From NCBI GenBank assembly GCA_019873645.1, contig JAIOAX010000005.1, positions 1-64,000 on the forward strand: a stretch of 64,000 bases of DNA, given 5' to 3'. Below, piece by piece: positions 32,351 to 45,500 of this stretch. The translations under genes and the position numbers were made by a program. The notes under the pieces were generated by a model. The model worked only from the letters and a program-made list of their open reading frames with translations, was not told the origin of the DNA and made no database searches. The DNA is from Chloroflexota bacterium. GTDB lineage: Bacteria; Chloroflexota; Anaerolineae; B4-G1; SLSP01. The stretch's first letter is position 1; each line of letters starts with the position of its first letter.

Positions 32351-35300
32351 ATGGAAAATTCACAGCGTTTCTATACGCCGAGCATCTATATCCCTGAAGA
32401 CCGTCGCCGGGCCATAGCACGGGGAGAGACGCTCCCCGACCACACCTGGGGTGCGGCGCTGTTTGCCGATGTTTCCGGTTTTACGCCTCTGACGGAAGCA
32501 CTGACCCGCCTCTACGGCCCCAAACGCGGCGCGGAAGAGTTGACCCATCAATTAAACCGGGTCTACGATGCGCTGATCGCTGAAGTTGAGCGTTACGGGG
32601 GCAGTGTGATTGGGTTTGCCGGCGATGCAATTACATGCTGGTTCGCCGAAACGCCCGAAGCGTTGAAGATCGCCTCATTGCGGGCGGCCCGCTGCGCCTT
32701 TGCGATGCAGGCGGCGATGGAGGCGTTTGAGAGCGTGGCGTTGCCCGGCGGAGAAACCGTCTCGCTGGCGGTGAAGACGGCGCTGGCTACCGGTACGGCG
32801 CGGCGGTTTCTCGTCGGCGATCCCGACATTCAATTGATGGACGCTCTGGCCGGCGAAACGCTGGCGCGTATGGCGGCCGCCGAACATTACGCCGAACGCG
32901 GCGAGGTGATCGCGGATATTCACACTGCCATGCTTTTGGGGAGGAAGGTCCGTATTCAGGAATGGCGTCCCCCTTTGACTGAAGACACCGATGAGGAATG
33001 TTTCGCGCTCATTGAGGATGTTTTGCTGGAATTAGGCGATGTCGGGCCCTTTGATACATCGCCGCCGCCGTCGCTGCCGTCGGAGGTTGTCAAGCCCTGG
33101 CTGCTGCCGACGGTTTATGCAAGCTTGCAGGCAGGTGCGGGGGAACCCCTCGAAATGCGCCACGGCGTGGTGGCGTTGTTCCTGGGTTTCCGGGGCATTG
33201 ATTACGATCACGATGAGCAGGCCGGCGAGAAGCTGGACCGCTATATCCGTTGGGTTCAGGGCGTGCTGCGGCGGTATGACGGCACACTCTTGCAGCTCAT
33301 CATCGGCGATAAGGGCAACTATCTTTACGGGGCCTTCGGCGCACCGATTACTCACGAGGACGATCCGCAACGCGCGATCAGCGCTGCCCTGGAACTGCTT
33401 GAGCCGCCTGCCGACCTGGAATTCATCGGCCCGGTGCAGATCGGCATCGGGCAGGGCACCATGCGTACCGGCGCCTACGGCAGCGCCACCCGCTGTACGT
33501 ATGGCGTGATCGGTGATTCGGTCAACCTCGCCGCGCGCCTGATGCAAAATGCGCCGCCGGGTCAGGCGTTGGTCAGCAGCCACGTCCAGGAAGCCGCGGC
33601 GCAGGATTTCCGCTGGGAACAGTTGCCGCCGATCACCGTCAAGGGTAAATCGAAGCCCGTTCCGGTGGCCCGTCCGCTCCGAAAAGTGCAGCGCGCCCGC
33701 GCAACGATTCGCAACGGCCCCCTGGTGGGGCGGGAGATGGAACTGGCAGAGCTGCGGGCGACGCTGCACCCCCTGTTCGCCGGGCATTTCGGGGGAGTCG
33801 TCTATGTGTATGGTGAGGCGGGGGTAGGAAAGACGCGCCTGATTTACGAGCTGCGCAGCCGTTTGATGCAGGAAGGGAGCTTTTCCTGGTTTGTATGTCC
33901 TGCCGATCCCATCTTGCGCCAGTCCCTCAACCCGTTTAAGTATTTCTTGCGTCAGTATTTCGGTCAGAACATTGACAACACCGAAGAGACCAACAAGGTC
34001 AATTTTAGAGAAATGCTCCAGGCTCTGCTTACCAGCCTGCAAAGCTCCGGCAAGCCGGAAGCTCTGACGCTGGCGGCAGAACTGCAACGCACGCAATCGG
34101 TGCTGGGGGCGCTGGTGGATTTGCACTGGCCGGATTCACTTTATGAACAGTTGGAACCTGAGCTGCGTTTCAAAAACACCCTGATCGCTTTCAAGACGTT
34201 GATTCAGGCCGAAAGCCTGCGCCAGCCGGTGGTTTTGCACGTCGAGGATGCCAACTGGCTGGATGATGACTCGCATGAGTTGCTCGGCGCGCTTACCCTC
34301 AATGTCACCCACTATCCATTTGTGGTGCTGCTCAGCGGGCGCTACCGCGACGACGGCAGCCCGTTCCGTATTCCCACGCCCCCCGGCGTCCCCGAACATA
34401 CGCTTGATCTGAGTACACTTGCCCCTGAGGGGGTGCGCCTGATGGTGCAGCAGATGTTGAAGGCCGAAATCGCGCCGGAGCTGGCGCAGTTCGTGGCCCA
34501 GAAAACCGAGGGCAATCCCCTTTTTGTGGAGCAACTGACCCTGGATTTGCGTGAGCGCGAACTCGTTCAACAGCGGGATGGCGTTTGGACCATCGTAAGC
34601 CGTGAGATCGAAACGGTGCCCGCGACCATCAACGCGGTCCTCATTGCGCGTCTGGATCGGCTGGCCGCGCAGGTCAAGGCAGTGGTGCAGACGGCGGCCG
34701 TCCTGGGGCGCGAGTTCGAGGTGCAGATTCTGTCGCGGATGTTGCGGGACGACGCCGAACTGTCGTCCAAATTGCAGCGGGCGGAAGAAGAAATGATCTG
34801 GCAGGCGTTATCTGAGATGCGTTACATCTTCCGCCACACGATGATGCGCGATGCGGCGTATGATATGCAACTTCAGGCGCGTTTGCGCGATTTGCATGCC
34901 CTGGCCGCCGAGACGATGGAGCAAGTCTATGCGGCCGAATTGGCGCCGCATTACGCCGACCTGGCTTATCACTACGGCAAAGCCGAAAATGTTCAACAGG
35001 AGTTCCACTATGCCAGATTGGCCGGCGAGTACGCCGCCTCGCGTTACGCCAACCAGGAAGCCATCGAGCACTACCAGCAGGCGTTGCGGAGCCTGGCGCG
35101 CCTTGACCCCGATATCACGATGCCGCAGCGCCAGGAGGTGTATGCGGCGCTGGCCGAGCTTGAAATTACCGTCGGCAAGTACGATCTGGCGCGTGAACAC
35201 CTTGAAGCGGCGCTCGCGCTTGCCGTACGCCGGGGCGATGAGGATGGGCAGGGACGGGCGTGCCGCTGGATGGCGCAGATGGACGAACTGCGGGGGGATT

Positions 35301-36364
35301 ATGATGAGGCTCTGGCCTGGATCGAGAAGGGCGTCCACATTCTGAAAGACCGGCGGACGCCCGACGCTGCCGAACTGGTGTTGATCGCCGGTTTGATCTA
35401 TAGTCGGCGCGGCAATTACGACGAAGCAACCGTACAATTCCAGCAAGCCCTGCAGGTCGCCCAATCCCTGGATGCCGCCACCATCCTTGCACGGGCTCAT
35501 AATGGCCTGGGTCTAATTCATCTGCGCGACAATATCCCCGCCGCCATTGAGCATTTCCAACAGGCTTTTGCTCTATACGAACGCGCCGGCGATATTCCGG
35601 GGCAGGCGAAATCTCACAACCTTATCGCCAACGCCTATATTGAGACCGGGCAATGGCGCGAGGCCGACTATCATTACCGTCAGGCGCGGGCCATCTTTGA
35701 GCAGATCGGGGATATCTACAACGGCGCGTTTAGCGATAACAACCTCGGCGAGATCGCGCTGTATCAGGGACGCCTGGACGAAGCCTTGACGTTCTATCGG
35801 CAGGCACTACAGGCCCTTGAACGCATCGGCGGCTCGGTGTATGTGCTGGGCGTTCTGCACATGAACCTGGGTCATGTCTTTATACGCCGGGGGGAAATTG
35901 ATCAGGCTTTTGCTGAACTACGCATTGCCCAGGAGCACTTTGAACAGGCGCAGGTGCGCGATTTCCTGCCGGAATTGCACCGTCACTATGCCGAGGCCGC
36001 GCTTCAGGCGGGCGACCTGACCACTGCGGTCGCCGAGGCGCAGCAGGCTTTGACGTTGGCCCAAGAGCTGGAAATGCGCGGCGAAGAAGGCGATGCCCTG
36101 TGTGTGCTCGGTCAGATTGGTACTGTTCAGCAACACTACGAAGCCGCCGCCGCTTACCTGCAACAAAGCCTCGCCATCCGCGCCGAAAGCGGGGACATCT
36201 ACGAAGGTGCGCGCACCCAACTGGCGCTTGCCCATCTCTTTCATGCCCAACAGGATGACGGACAGGCGCGCAAGTATCTGGAACACTGTATCCCGATTTT
36301 CGAGCAACTGGGCGCCACACCGGACCTGACCGACGCGCGCGCTTTGCTTCAGCAAACATCATGA
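32351..36364 (+). CDS. Class III nucleotide cyclase pair - AAA/STAND ATPase - TPR protein (soluble adenylyl cyclase-like)
   Basis: 1337 aa from the ATG at 32351, behind GGGACGGAG. Cyclase domain 1 (about 30-190) keeps both metal aspartates (LFADVSGFT and GFAGDAITCWF) but lacks the usual Asn-Arg of the transition state. Cyclase domain 2 (about 270-430) has lost the first metal Asp (LFLGFRGID) but keeps GVIGDSVNLAARLM with Asn and Arg, and has IIGDKGNYLYGAFG. An AAA_16/STAND module (about 465-760) has Walker A YGEAGVGKTRL and Walker B VVLHVEDANWLDDDSHE. Residues about 880-1330 are TPRs (GNYDEATVQFQQALQVAQ). The order C1-C2-ATPase-TPR matches animal soluble adenylyl cyclase. It probably makes cAMP or cGMP; which one is unresolved because the purine-selecting lysine is not obvious. 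Confidence 0.85.
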   Translation: MENSQRFYTPSIYIPEDRRRAIARGETLPDHTWGAALFADVSGFTPLTEALTRLYGPKRGAEELTHQLNRVYDALIAEVERYGGSVIGFAGDAITCWFAETPEALKIASLRAARCAFAMQAAMEAFESVALPGGETVSLAVKTALATGTARRFLVGDPDIQLMDALAGETLARMAAAEHYAERGEVIADIHTAMLLGRKVRIQEWRPPLTEDTDEECFALIEDVLLELGDVGPFDTSPPPSLPSEVVKPWLLPTVYASLQAGAGEPLEMRHGVVALFLGFRGIDYDHDEQAGEKLDRYIRWVQGVLRRYDGTLLQLIIGDKGNYLYGAFGAPITHEDDPQRAISAALELLEPPADLEFIGPVQIGIGQGTMRTGAYGSATRCTYGVIGDSVNLAARLMQNAPPGQALVSSHVQEAAAQDFRWEQLPPITVKGKSKPVPVARPLRKVQRARATIRNGPLVGREMELAELRATLHPLFAGHFGGVVYVYGEAGVGKTRLIYELRSRLMQEGSFSWFVCPADPILRQSLNPFKYFLRQYFGQNIDNTEETNKVNFREMLQALLTSLQSSGKPEALTLAAELQRTQSVLGALVDLHWPDSLYEQLEPELRFKNTLIAFKTLIQAESLRQPVVLHVEDANWLDDDSHELLGALTLNVTHYPFVVLLSGRYRDDGSPFRIPTPPGVPEHTLDLSTLAPEGVRLMVQQMLKAEIAPELAQFVAQKTEGNPLFVEQLTLDLRERELVQQRDGVWTIVSREIETVPATINAVLIARLDRLAAQVKAVVQTAAVLGREFEVQILSRMLRDDAELSSKLQRAEEEMIWQALSEMRYIFRHTMMRDAAYDMQLQARLRDLHALAAETMEQVYAAELAPHYADLAYHYGKAENVQQEFHYARLAGEYAASRYANQEAIEHYQQALRSLARLDPDITMPQRQEVYAALAELEITVGKYDLAREHLEAALALAVRRGDEDGQGRACRWMAQMDELRGDYDEALAWIEKGVHILKDRRTPDAAELVLIAGLIYSRRGNYDEATVQFQQALQVAQSLDAATILARAHNGLGLIHLRDNIPAAIEHFQQAFALYERAGDIPGQAKSHNLIANAYIETGQWREADYHYRQARAIFEQIGDIYNGAFSDNNLGEIALYQGRLDEALTFYRQALQALERIGGSVYVLGVLHMNLGHVFIRRGEIDQAFAELRIAQEHFEQAQVRDFLPELHRHYAEAALQAGDLTTAVAEAQQALTLAQELEMRGEEGDALCVLGQIGTVQQHYEAAAAYLQQSLAIRAESGDIYEGARTQLALAHLFHAQQDDGQARKYLEHCIPIFEQLGATPDLTDARALLQQTS

Positions 36365-36394
36365 CTACGCGCTCAATCCAGCGTGAAAATACCT

Positions 36395-36480
36395 GTCAAC
36401 GGATTTAACGGATGAAACGGATTAGCTTTCAATTGGCGCATAAATCTGCTCAATCTGCTTAATCCGCTGACCGTTTAAGG
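36395..36480. repeat. Short-period repeats before the C25 giant gene
   Basis: AACGGAT units (36399-36423) are the inverse of the ATCCGTT array at 8917-8945, and AATCTGCTC/AATCTGCTT/AATCCGCTG units follow at 36453-36480. The two blocks partly complement each other. They precede the giant gene's ribosome site. Confidence 0.6.
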
Positions 36481-36515
36481 AATTGAACGGATTTTCAACC
36501 GCTAAGGAGGGTAAA

Positions 36516-39500
36516 ATGAAAGCCGTACATTTCAATGCTAAGTGGTTGTGGATGGCGACCAGTGTGGTCGTCAGCATCGGACTGCTCTTGCTTCTGCTTA
36601 CGCTGCTCCAGGGATTGCCGGCGGGACGCGCGTTCGCTGCTCCGGAGACACCGACCGCGCCCTCACGGGTGCGTGTGATTCCTGAACCCGACTCCCATTA
36701 TGCGCCCCGTAACGCGCCGGTCACCATCATCTTCGATGAAGCTATGGATGCAGCCAGTGTCAATGTCGACACGTTTGCCGTGTTCGGCAGTCAAAGCCCT
36801 TACTTCCCCGGCACTTACGCCTTTGCCGATCTTGAGCGTAGCGTGACGTTGCTTCCCGCACGTGCGTACTTCCCCGGTGAGCTGATCCAGGCGACCGTTA
36901 CTACCGGCACGCAAAACATCACCGGTGAACACACGGCTGCGGCGACCGTGTGGCAGTTCCGCGCGAGGGTGGAAGGCGGCTTCGGAGTGTTTAGGGAGCT
37001 GCCTGTGTTTTACTCGCCTGTGCCGGGGCGCGACGTGCTGCCGGGCGACTTCGACAATGACGGCGACCTGGATGTTCTGCTGGTCAGCAATGATGGCGCG
37101 AGTACCGTATGGTTCAACATGGGGGATGGGTTTACGTTGTGGCAGGAACTCACCTCAACGGGTGGGTGGAGTGCAGCGGCTGCCGCAGGTGATTTTGATC
37201 ACGATGGACACCTGGATGCTCTGATCGCCGGACAGGGCGCCGATGAAGTCTGGCGCAACAACGGCGATGGCACATTGTCCCGGATGCAACTTTTGGGCGA
37301 TACACCCAGCTACGATGTGGCCGTCGGTGATGTGGACGGCGACGGCGACCTGGATGCCTTGATGACCAAAGGCGCCGGAACCGAAATCTGGGTCAATCTG
37401 GGGGGGCGACAAGGCGGGACACTGGGGACGTTCGGCAACATCCTCCCGCCGCTCAATTCTCCCAACCATCAGGCTGTGGCGCTGGGCGATCTGGATCACG
37501 ATGGCGACCTGGATGCCTTTGTGGGCCTGAGCAGCGGCAGCGGCGATGAGGTCTGGTTCAACGACGGCCTGGGGACTTTTAGCCAGACTGCGCAGTTTCT
37601 GGATGTGGCGGATAGCCAGGATGTGGCGCTGGGCGACCTGGACGGCGACGGCGATGCGGATGCTTTCGTGGTGAACGACGTCAATGCCGGCAACACCGTC
37701 TGGATCAATCAGGGCGGCGCGCAGGGCGGAACGCCAGGCTGGTTTGCCGATACCGGCCAGAAGTTAGGCGTCGCTAACAGTTACGCCGTGGCGCTCGGCG
37801 ATGTGGACGCCGACGGCGATCTCGATGCAGTGGTTGCCAACAGCGGTGTGAGTGAGCGCGCCAACGTCGTCTATTTCAACGATGGGGCAGGATACTTTAC
37901 CGCCGGCCGGTTGCTCGGCAATGCCCAGAGCTACGGCATCGCGCTCGGTGACCTGGATAACGACGGCGACCTGGATATCATCTCCGCCGACGACAACGCG
38001 CCGCCGGGTGTATGGCTGAACGAACCGCCGCGTTGCTTTGCGCAGCTTGCCAGCGCCCCCGGTACGACTTATGCCAGCATCAACGCCAAGGCTTTACAGC
38101 AGGCGGTGGATGCGGCACCGGCCGGGGATACGGTTAAAGTCGCCGGTACGTGTGCAGGAGTATTCATGCGCGCGGGCGTATCGCAGACCCTCTATGTGGA
38201 CAAGTCCTTAACCATACGCGGCGGCTATACGCCCGATCAGTGGGAGATGGTCAACCCTGAAATTTATGCCGAACTGGATGCACAAGGCGCTGGACGGGGC
38301 GTCATGGTGACAGGGATGGTTTCGGTCACGCTGGAAAACCTGGATATCGCCTATGGCGATGCAACCGGCCTGGGAGGGGGGGCCTGGAGTTATGACAGCG
38401 TGGGCGGCGGCGTCTACATTGTCAGCGCTACCGTCACCCTGCGCAATAACCGTATTCACAATAATGTCGCCGGACGGAATGGCTGGAGTAGTGGTGGTGG
38501 GGTCTACCTCTATCAAACCCAGGCGACCCTGGAGCGCAATTTCATCTTCCAAAATACCGCCAGCATGAGCGACACGGCCATCTTGAGCGGCGAGGGCGGC
38601 GGCGTAGCGCTGCATGGCGGCGTCACGACGTTAATTCGTAATCAGATCAGCAATAACACGGCCGGTTCCGCCGGTTTCAGCATCGGCGGCGGCATCTACG
38701 TTGATACCGCCCATCTCAACGGCAACGGCAATGTCCTGATCGGCAATCTTGCCACCGGCAGCGCCGTTGAGGACGGCCAGGGCGGCGGGATTTTTGCCGC
38801 TGCCAACAGTCAACTGGCGCTGGTCAACACCGTCTTTCAAGAAAACACCGCCGGCGCCACGGCGAATTCCGCCGGCGCGGCGTTGGTGGTCCAAAGTGCT
38901 ATGGCGAATATGGCGCACACGACCTTCGTCCGTAACCTCGGCGGCGATGGCAGCGGCGTGTATATCTATAACGGCGCCACCCTTAACCTGACCAATACCT
39001 TGATGAGCGAGCACAATATTGGCTTTGTCGTGCCTTCCGAAAATACGGCGAGCCTGGCAGGGATCCTCTGGCATGCGGTCGTTACACAGACTTCAGGCGG
39101 CGGGACAATTGATATTACCCATGCCATCACCGGCGACCCGACCTTCGCTTTTGACGGCTATCACCTTGAGGCCGCCAGCGACGCCATAGACGCCGGCATA
39201 GTGGCCGGCGTGTTTGATGATGTGGATGCTGAGCCGCGCCCGGCCGGTCCTGCTCCTGATCTGGGCGCGGACGAGTACTACCCACGCTGCTTTGCGCAGT
39301 TGGACAGTTCCCCTGGAACCACTTTTGAGAGCTTCGGCACGCTGGCCGTGCAGGCCGCTGTGGATGCCGCAATGCCCGGCGAATTGGTGAAGCTGGCCGG
39401 GGTGTGCGCCGGAGTCAGTTTTATCGCAGAAGATTCCCAGAGTGTTTACATCACCAAACCGCTGACCTTGCGCGGCGGCTATGATCCTGCCGCTTGGAAT

Positions 39501-42500
39501 AAGCCGCCTGACGGTCTGACACCCTTGAGCAGCCTGCACCGGGGGCGGGTTGTACGGGTAGAAACCTCCGGCGTCATGTTAGAAAACCTGGATATTCACC
39601 ATGGAATGGTATCCGACGAAGGTGGCGGCCTGTATGCCACCGGCGACATCACCCTGACCCATGTGCGGTTAAGTGAAAATACCGCCTATAGAATAGAGGG
39701 TCTTGCTGTCGGTGATGGCGGCCGGTCCCGCGGCGCTTATGCTCAGGCAAGCGGCAGCGGCGGCGGGGCATGGATTCAGGGGCGCGCCGTTTTGGAGGAA
39801 GTCATTTTCAGAGATAACTGGGGTGCTTACTATGGGGGCGGGTTATATGTAGATGGCCCGGTGCAATTGACAAGGGCGCGTTTCATTAACAACACGGCCT
39901 GGGATGGCGGTGGAGTATATCTTGCCGGAAACGGCCATCCTGCGTATCTGGCTAATGTGATTTTCAGCCGCAACTATGCCGGGAACGATGGCGCGGCGCT
40001 CTATTTGTTTGCAATGGATTCGACCAGCCGCGCCGAGCTGCTCCACCTGACGATTGCCGACCCCACCTGGCGGGCGAATTCGGCGATCTACGTGCCTACC
40101 GGCACCGTTTACATCACCAACACCATTTTCAGCGAACATAATATTGAGATCCTGGCTTTAGGTGACTCCCAGGTATACGAGGATTACAACCTGTTCGATG
40201 ATGCTCCTCAGTTTACCGGCATCGTCTACAGCGGCGGCTATAGCCGCATCGGCAACCCGGCGTTTGCAAACCCGAATTGGGACGATTACCATCTGCGCTC
40301 GGAGTCGGCAGCGATAGACGCTGCCGTGGATCTGGGCATCCCCGTTGACATTGAAGGGTTGCCGCGCCCCCGCGGGGCGGCGCCGGACATCGGCGCGCAT
40401 GAAGTCCAGTTCGTGGACGGCGTTAACGTTTACGGGGACGACAACATCCCCAACGGCAACTGTACGCTGCGCGAAGCCATCATCGCCGCCAATACCGACA
40501 GTCCGGTAGACCTGTGCCCGGCGGGCAACGGGGCCGATACGATTGCCTTGAATCCAGGCGTTTACACTTTGAGCATCACCGGTACCTACGAAAACGATGC
40601 CTGGACCGGCGACCTGGATATATGGGATGCGCTGACCATCACCGGCGCGGGACCAACGCTGACGCGCATTGATGCTCAGGGGATTGATCGCGTCTTTGAA
40701 ATGTTTGGGAGTCGCCTGGTCATCTCCGGCGTCACGGTAATGGGCGGTGGAAACGTGGATACTGGCGGTGGTTTGCAGACCGATGGTTTGTCAGATGTAG
40801 AGTTCATTAACGTGCACGTCCGCGACAACCGTGTGGCTCAGGATGGCGGCGGCCTTCATATCCGAGGGAACTTGACTTTGCGTGATAGCGCGGTGTACAG
40901 TAACACTGCCTTCTACCATGGCGGTGGGATGCTGGTGGATATAGGAACCGATGTAACCGTGGCCAATACACTTTTCCGCCACAACCAGGCCACCAATGTT
41001 GCGGGGGGGGGAATTTACGTCATTGGCGGCGTCGTTTACTTGAGTAATAGCGCGGTTTTTGAAAATGATGCTGTGTCAGGCGGAGGAATTGCTGTCGTCA
41101 GTGGGACACTGATGGTGGCAAATACCCCGATTGCTAACAATACCGCGCTAAATAACGGCGGCGGCCTGTTCATAGACGGTCAGGCGATACTTGATGGCAC
41201 ATCCATCCTTAGCAACACGGCGAAGTATGGCGGTGGCGTCTACGTGGGCAGCGCAGGCGTGTTCATGCAGACCGGTGCGACTCTCATTGCGCATAACACC
41301 GCTTGGGAAGCCGGCGGCGGCATTAAAACCGAGGGGAATGTTTGGTTGCAGGATGGACAGGTGGCCTATAACCACGCGCTCTATGGCGGTGGGGTGTATG
41401 TCCATACCGGTGCAGCGACCCTGGAGGGCGCAGCCGCCATCCTCAGCAATACGGCGACCTACAACGGTGGTGGGGTGTACGTTCTCGGCGGCGAAACAGT
41501 ATTCACACAAACCGATAACAGCCGCATCGCCCACAACCGTACGATTAGCGAAAGCACGGTCGGCGGCGGCATCTTTGTGGACACAGGGCGGGTCTGGTTG
41601 AACGGTGGCGTGATCTACAGCAACACCAGCAGCTATGGCGGCGGCGTCTATGTCTACGCCGGACAAGTGCTGTTGGCCGGCGGCGTCATCGCCGAGAACG
41701 CGGCGTTGAACGGTGGCGGTGTGCATCTCGTTTCCAGCGTCTTCACGCAGACCGGCGGCGCCATTCTGGGCAACCACGCCGCGTGGAACGGCGGCGGCGT
41801 CTATGTGGCCGACGGCGACTTCACGCTGCTCGACGGCCGGGTTGCCGATAACGTGGCCGGGGAAGGAGGCGGCGGTGTGTATGCCGAAATCGGCCTGGTG
41901 ACGATGCATGCGGGCGAGATCGCCAACAATACTGCCGTCTGGGGCGGCGGGGTCGCGGCCATGGGCGAAGACGTTTTCTGGCGGCAATCAGGGGGACAAG
42001 TGAGCAACAATGTTGCCAGCGCGCAGGGCGGCGGTATATTCCTCCATGATAACTCCGGTGAAATGACCGGCGGCACTGTGTCAGGCAATCAGACTGAGGG
42101 GCTGGGCGGCGGCATCTGGTTCGGCAGGTCTTCTGGCGAGGTATCGAATGTGTATACTCAGACCGGCGGCCTCTTCATGGACAACCGCGCTGCGGACGGC
42201 GGCGGCCTGTACATTGCCGGCGCCCGCGCCCGCATCCACTACGCTGCCATCGTGAATAACAGCGCCGCTAACACCGGCGGCGGCATCAAAAATTCCGGCA
42301 GCAACCTGGACATAGTCAACGTCACCCTGAGCGGCAATACGGCGCAGGACGGCGGCGCGCTTTACCATTATGCGGGTACGGTGAAAGCGACCAATGTCAC
42401 CATCGCCAACAACCAGGTGAATAACACCGGCGGCGGCATTTGGAGCAACGCCAATCTCTCGCTCCGCAATACTCTCATCGCCTACAACGGCGGCGGCAAC

Positions 42501-45500
42501 TGTAACGGGGTGCTCACTTCGGAAGGCTATAACCTGAGCAGCGATGCTTCCTGCAACTTGAACGCCATCGGCGACATTCCCAATGCCGATCCACGCCTGG
42601 GGCCGCTCCAGAACAACGGCGGCGATACCCTGACACACGCGCTGTTAGCGGGTAGTCCGGCGATTAACAAGGGAACCTGTACCAATGTCCCGACCGACGA
42701 TCAACGCCACTATCCGCGTCCTGATGCGGGCGGAAGTGGCCGCTGCGACATCGGCGCGTTCGAGGAGCAGACCTTCACCAACCTCCGACCGGTCGCCAAT
42801 GCCGGCCCGGATCGGGTCGTCAATGTGAACCGGACGGTGACACTCGACGGCAGCGCCAGCTATGACCCCGACGGACATACGCCGTTGACCTATCAGTGGC
42901 AACAGACCGGCGGGCCGACGGTGAACTTCAACGCTACGGTTTCGCGTACCACCTTTACGGCGCCTGCTACCCCGGCCGTTCTCACCTTCACCCTCACCGT
43001 GCGGGACGCCTACAGCCTGGCTTCGGCGCCGGATGAAGTGCTCGTCAGCGTGGGCGGTGAAGCGGTCGCCGGCTTACAGGCATCCAACAGCAGCCCCACG
43101 CCGCTGGGCCAGACGACCTTCTTCTCGGCCAGCGTCACGGCGGGCACGAGCGTGATCTATCAATGGAATTTTGGCGACGGCAACCGCGCCAGCGGACAGT
43201 ACGTCGGCCATACCTACACACAAGCGGGGCAATATCTGGCGACCGTGACGGCGCGCAATGCCAGCAGCAGCCTCTCGGTCGGCACGGTAGTTACCATCAG
43301 CAATGCTTCCCGCGCCAGCGCGCAGCCCATCGGCAGCAATACGGTGTTGACCAGCGCGCTGCTCAGCCTCAACGACACCGACTGGTACAAATTCCTGGTC
43401 CCCAATCCCGATTCGACAATTACGGTGACGTTGAGCGATTTGCAGGCCGACTTTGACCTGCTGCTCTTCGCGCCGGAGATTGACGAGGAAACCGGACAAT
43501 TGCGCGACATCGGACGCTTGAGCAACATCGGGCGGCTGAGCAACATCGGGCGGCTGAGCAACATCGGACGCTTGAGTAATATCGGCCAACTGAGCAACAT
43601 CGGCGAGCTGCTTGACCTGGGGCGCTTGAGCAATATCGGACGACTGAGCAACATCGGGCGACTGAGCAACATCGGCCGCTTGAGCAACATCGGCCGGCTC
43701 AGCAACATCGGAACGCTGGTGGATATTTCGGCTTATCCGCTGACCACCACCGAGCAGATCGTCTACAACGTGCATGAGCTGGCCGGTTATTACTATGTCG
43801 CCGTTTACGGTCAATCCGCTCAGGTTGTGGGACGACCCTACACGCTCGCCGTCAACGTCACGCCGCCGCAGTACGTTCATTATCCAATGACGGATACCGT
43901 GGCCATCAGCGTGATCACCCCAACGACCGATCCGGCGGTTAACACCCTCATCTTGTACGATGTGGTGCGGATGACGCAGTTCTACAGTACCCAACAGACT
44001 CTGTTGACCGGTACATTGCTTCCCAAACTCCAAGCGCTGGCGGCGCACCCGCAGGTCAACGGCGTGTTGGTAGACCTCCACAGCTATCCCGAAATCGTCG
44101 CCGCGTATGCGAAATGGGATCAGCATCCCGAAAGCCCGCAACACGCGAACTTTGTCGCCATGCATATCAAGTCGCTCCTGTATGCTTTGACGCCCGCCTA
44201 TCCTAACCTCAAGTACCTGGTGCTGGTGGGCGACGACCGCATCATCCCGCAGCGCCGCATCCGCGATGATGCCCTGGTTTCCAACGAACGCACTTACGAA
44301 GATGCCTACTTCGCCCCCACCATTGATACCTCGCTGGCCCGTCGCTACTTCCTCAGCGACGATTACTACGCCGGGCTTCTGCCACTGCCCTGGCGTGGCC
44401 GCGAGTTGTATCTCCCGCAGGTAGGCATCGGACGCCTGGTCGAAGCGCCCGAGGACATCCTCGCGGCCATAGATGCTTTTATGGCTCAGCCCGTGCTGGA
44501 GCCGGAAGACGCTTTCGTCACCGGCTATGACTTCCTGATTGACGAAGCGCAAGCCATCAGTACCACACTGGCGTCGCAGGGCGTTGCGCAGATGACGACG
44601 CTCATCCACGACACGTGGACGACGAATGACGTGCGCACCCACTATATCAGCGTGACGGCGGCCAGCGACCTGAATTCCCTCAACGCGCACTTCACCCACT
44701 ACGGCCTGATCCCGCCCACCTATCCCCCTTCTCCGTCGCTTGAGGATCTCTACGTGCTGGCCTCTGAGTTGACCGCGACGACCGATTACAGCGGCACGTT
44801 GCATTTCTCGGTGGGTTGCCACTCCGGGTTGAATGTGCCCGACGCAGATGCGCCCTCCGTCGAGGAAGCGACCGATTGGCCACAGGCGTTGATGCGTCGC
44901 GGCGCGCTGTTCATCGGCAACACCGGCTATGGGTACGGCGATTCGGACCTGATCGCCTACTCGGAACGGCTGATGACGGGCTTTGTGGAACGCCTGGGTA
45001 TCTGGGAAGACGGGCAGGCCCCCACGGTCGGCTACGCGCTGATGCGCGCCAAACAGGGGTACTACAACAGCTTTAGCGCGGGCGCGTTCAGCAACTACGA
45101 CGAAAAAGTCTTAGGGGAGATGACGCTTTACGGGTTGCCGATGCTACAAATCCACATGCCGCATACGACGACGCTCAACACGCAGGCGGCCCAACAGGCG
45201 ACACTGTCACCGACCGGCGGGGTTGTGACTACTGCGCAGCACCTGGCTCTCAACTATGTTAAACATGTTACCCCGCAGGGGGCTTACTATACTGTTGAAG
45301 GTGAAGGCGACGCCCATATCGCCGGCGGGCGGCCCATTGCGCCGCGCATCAGCGCCGATGTGCAAATCTCCGGCGCCATGGCCCATGGCGCGTTGCTCGT
45401 CGGCGGGACGTTCACCGATATAGCCGATTTTGACCCGGTGATTTCGCGCATTGTGACCGAGGCAACCTACATCGAAACCGAACCGGATTTCCCCAGCGCG

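Noticed and set aside
43074-44822. A 582-residue open frame antisense to the hexapeptide-repeat and C25 region
   Set aside because: Its DVAQ repeats are the mirror image of the IGRLSN codons, and no start signal precedes it.
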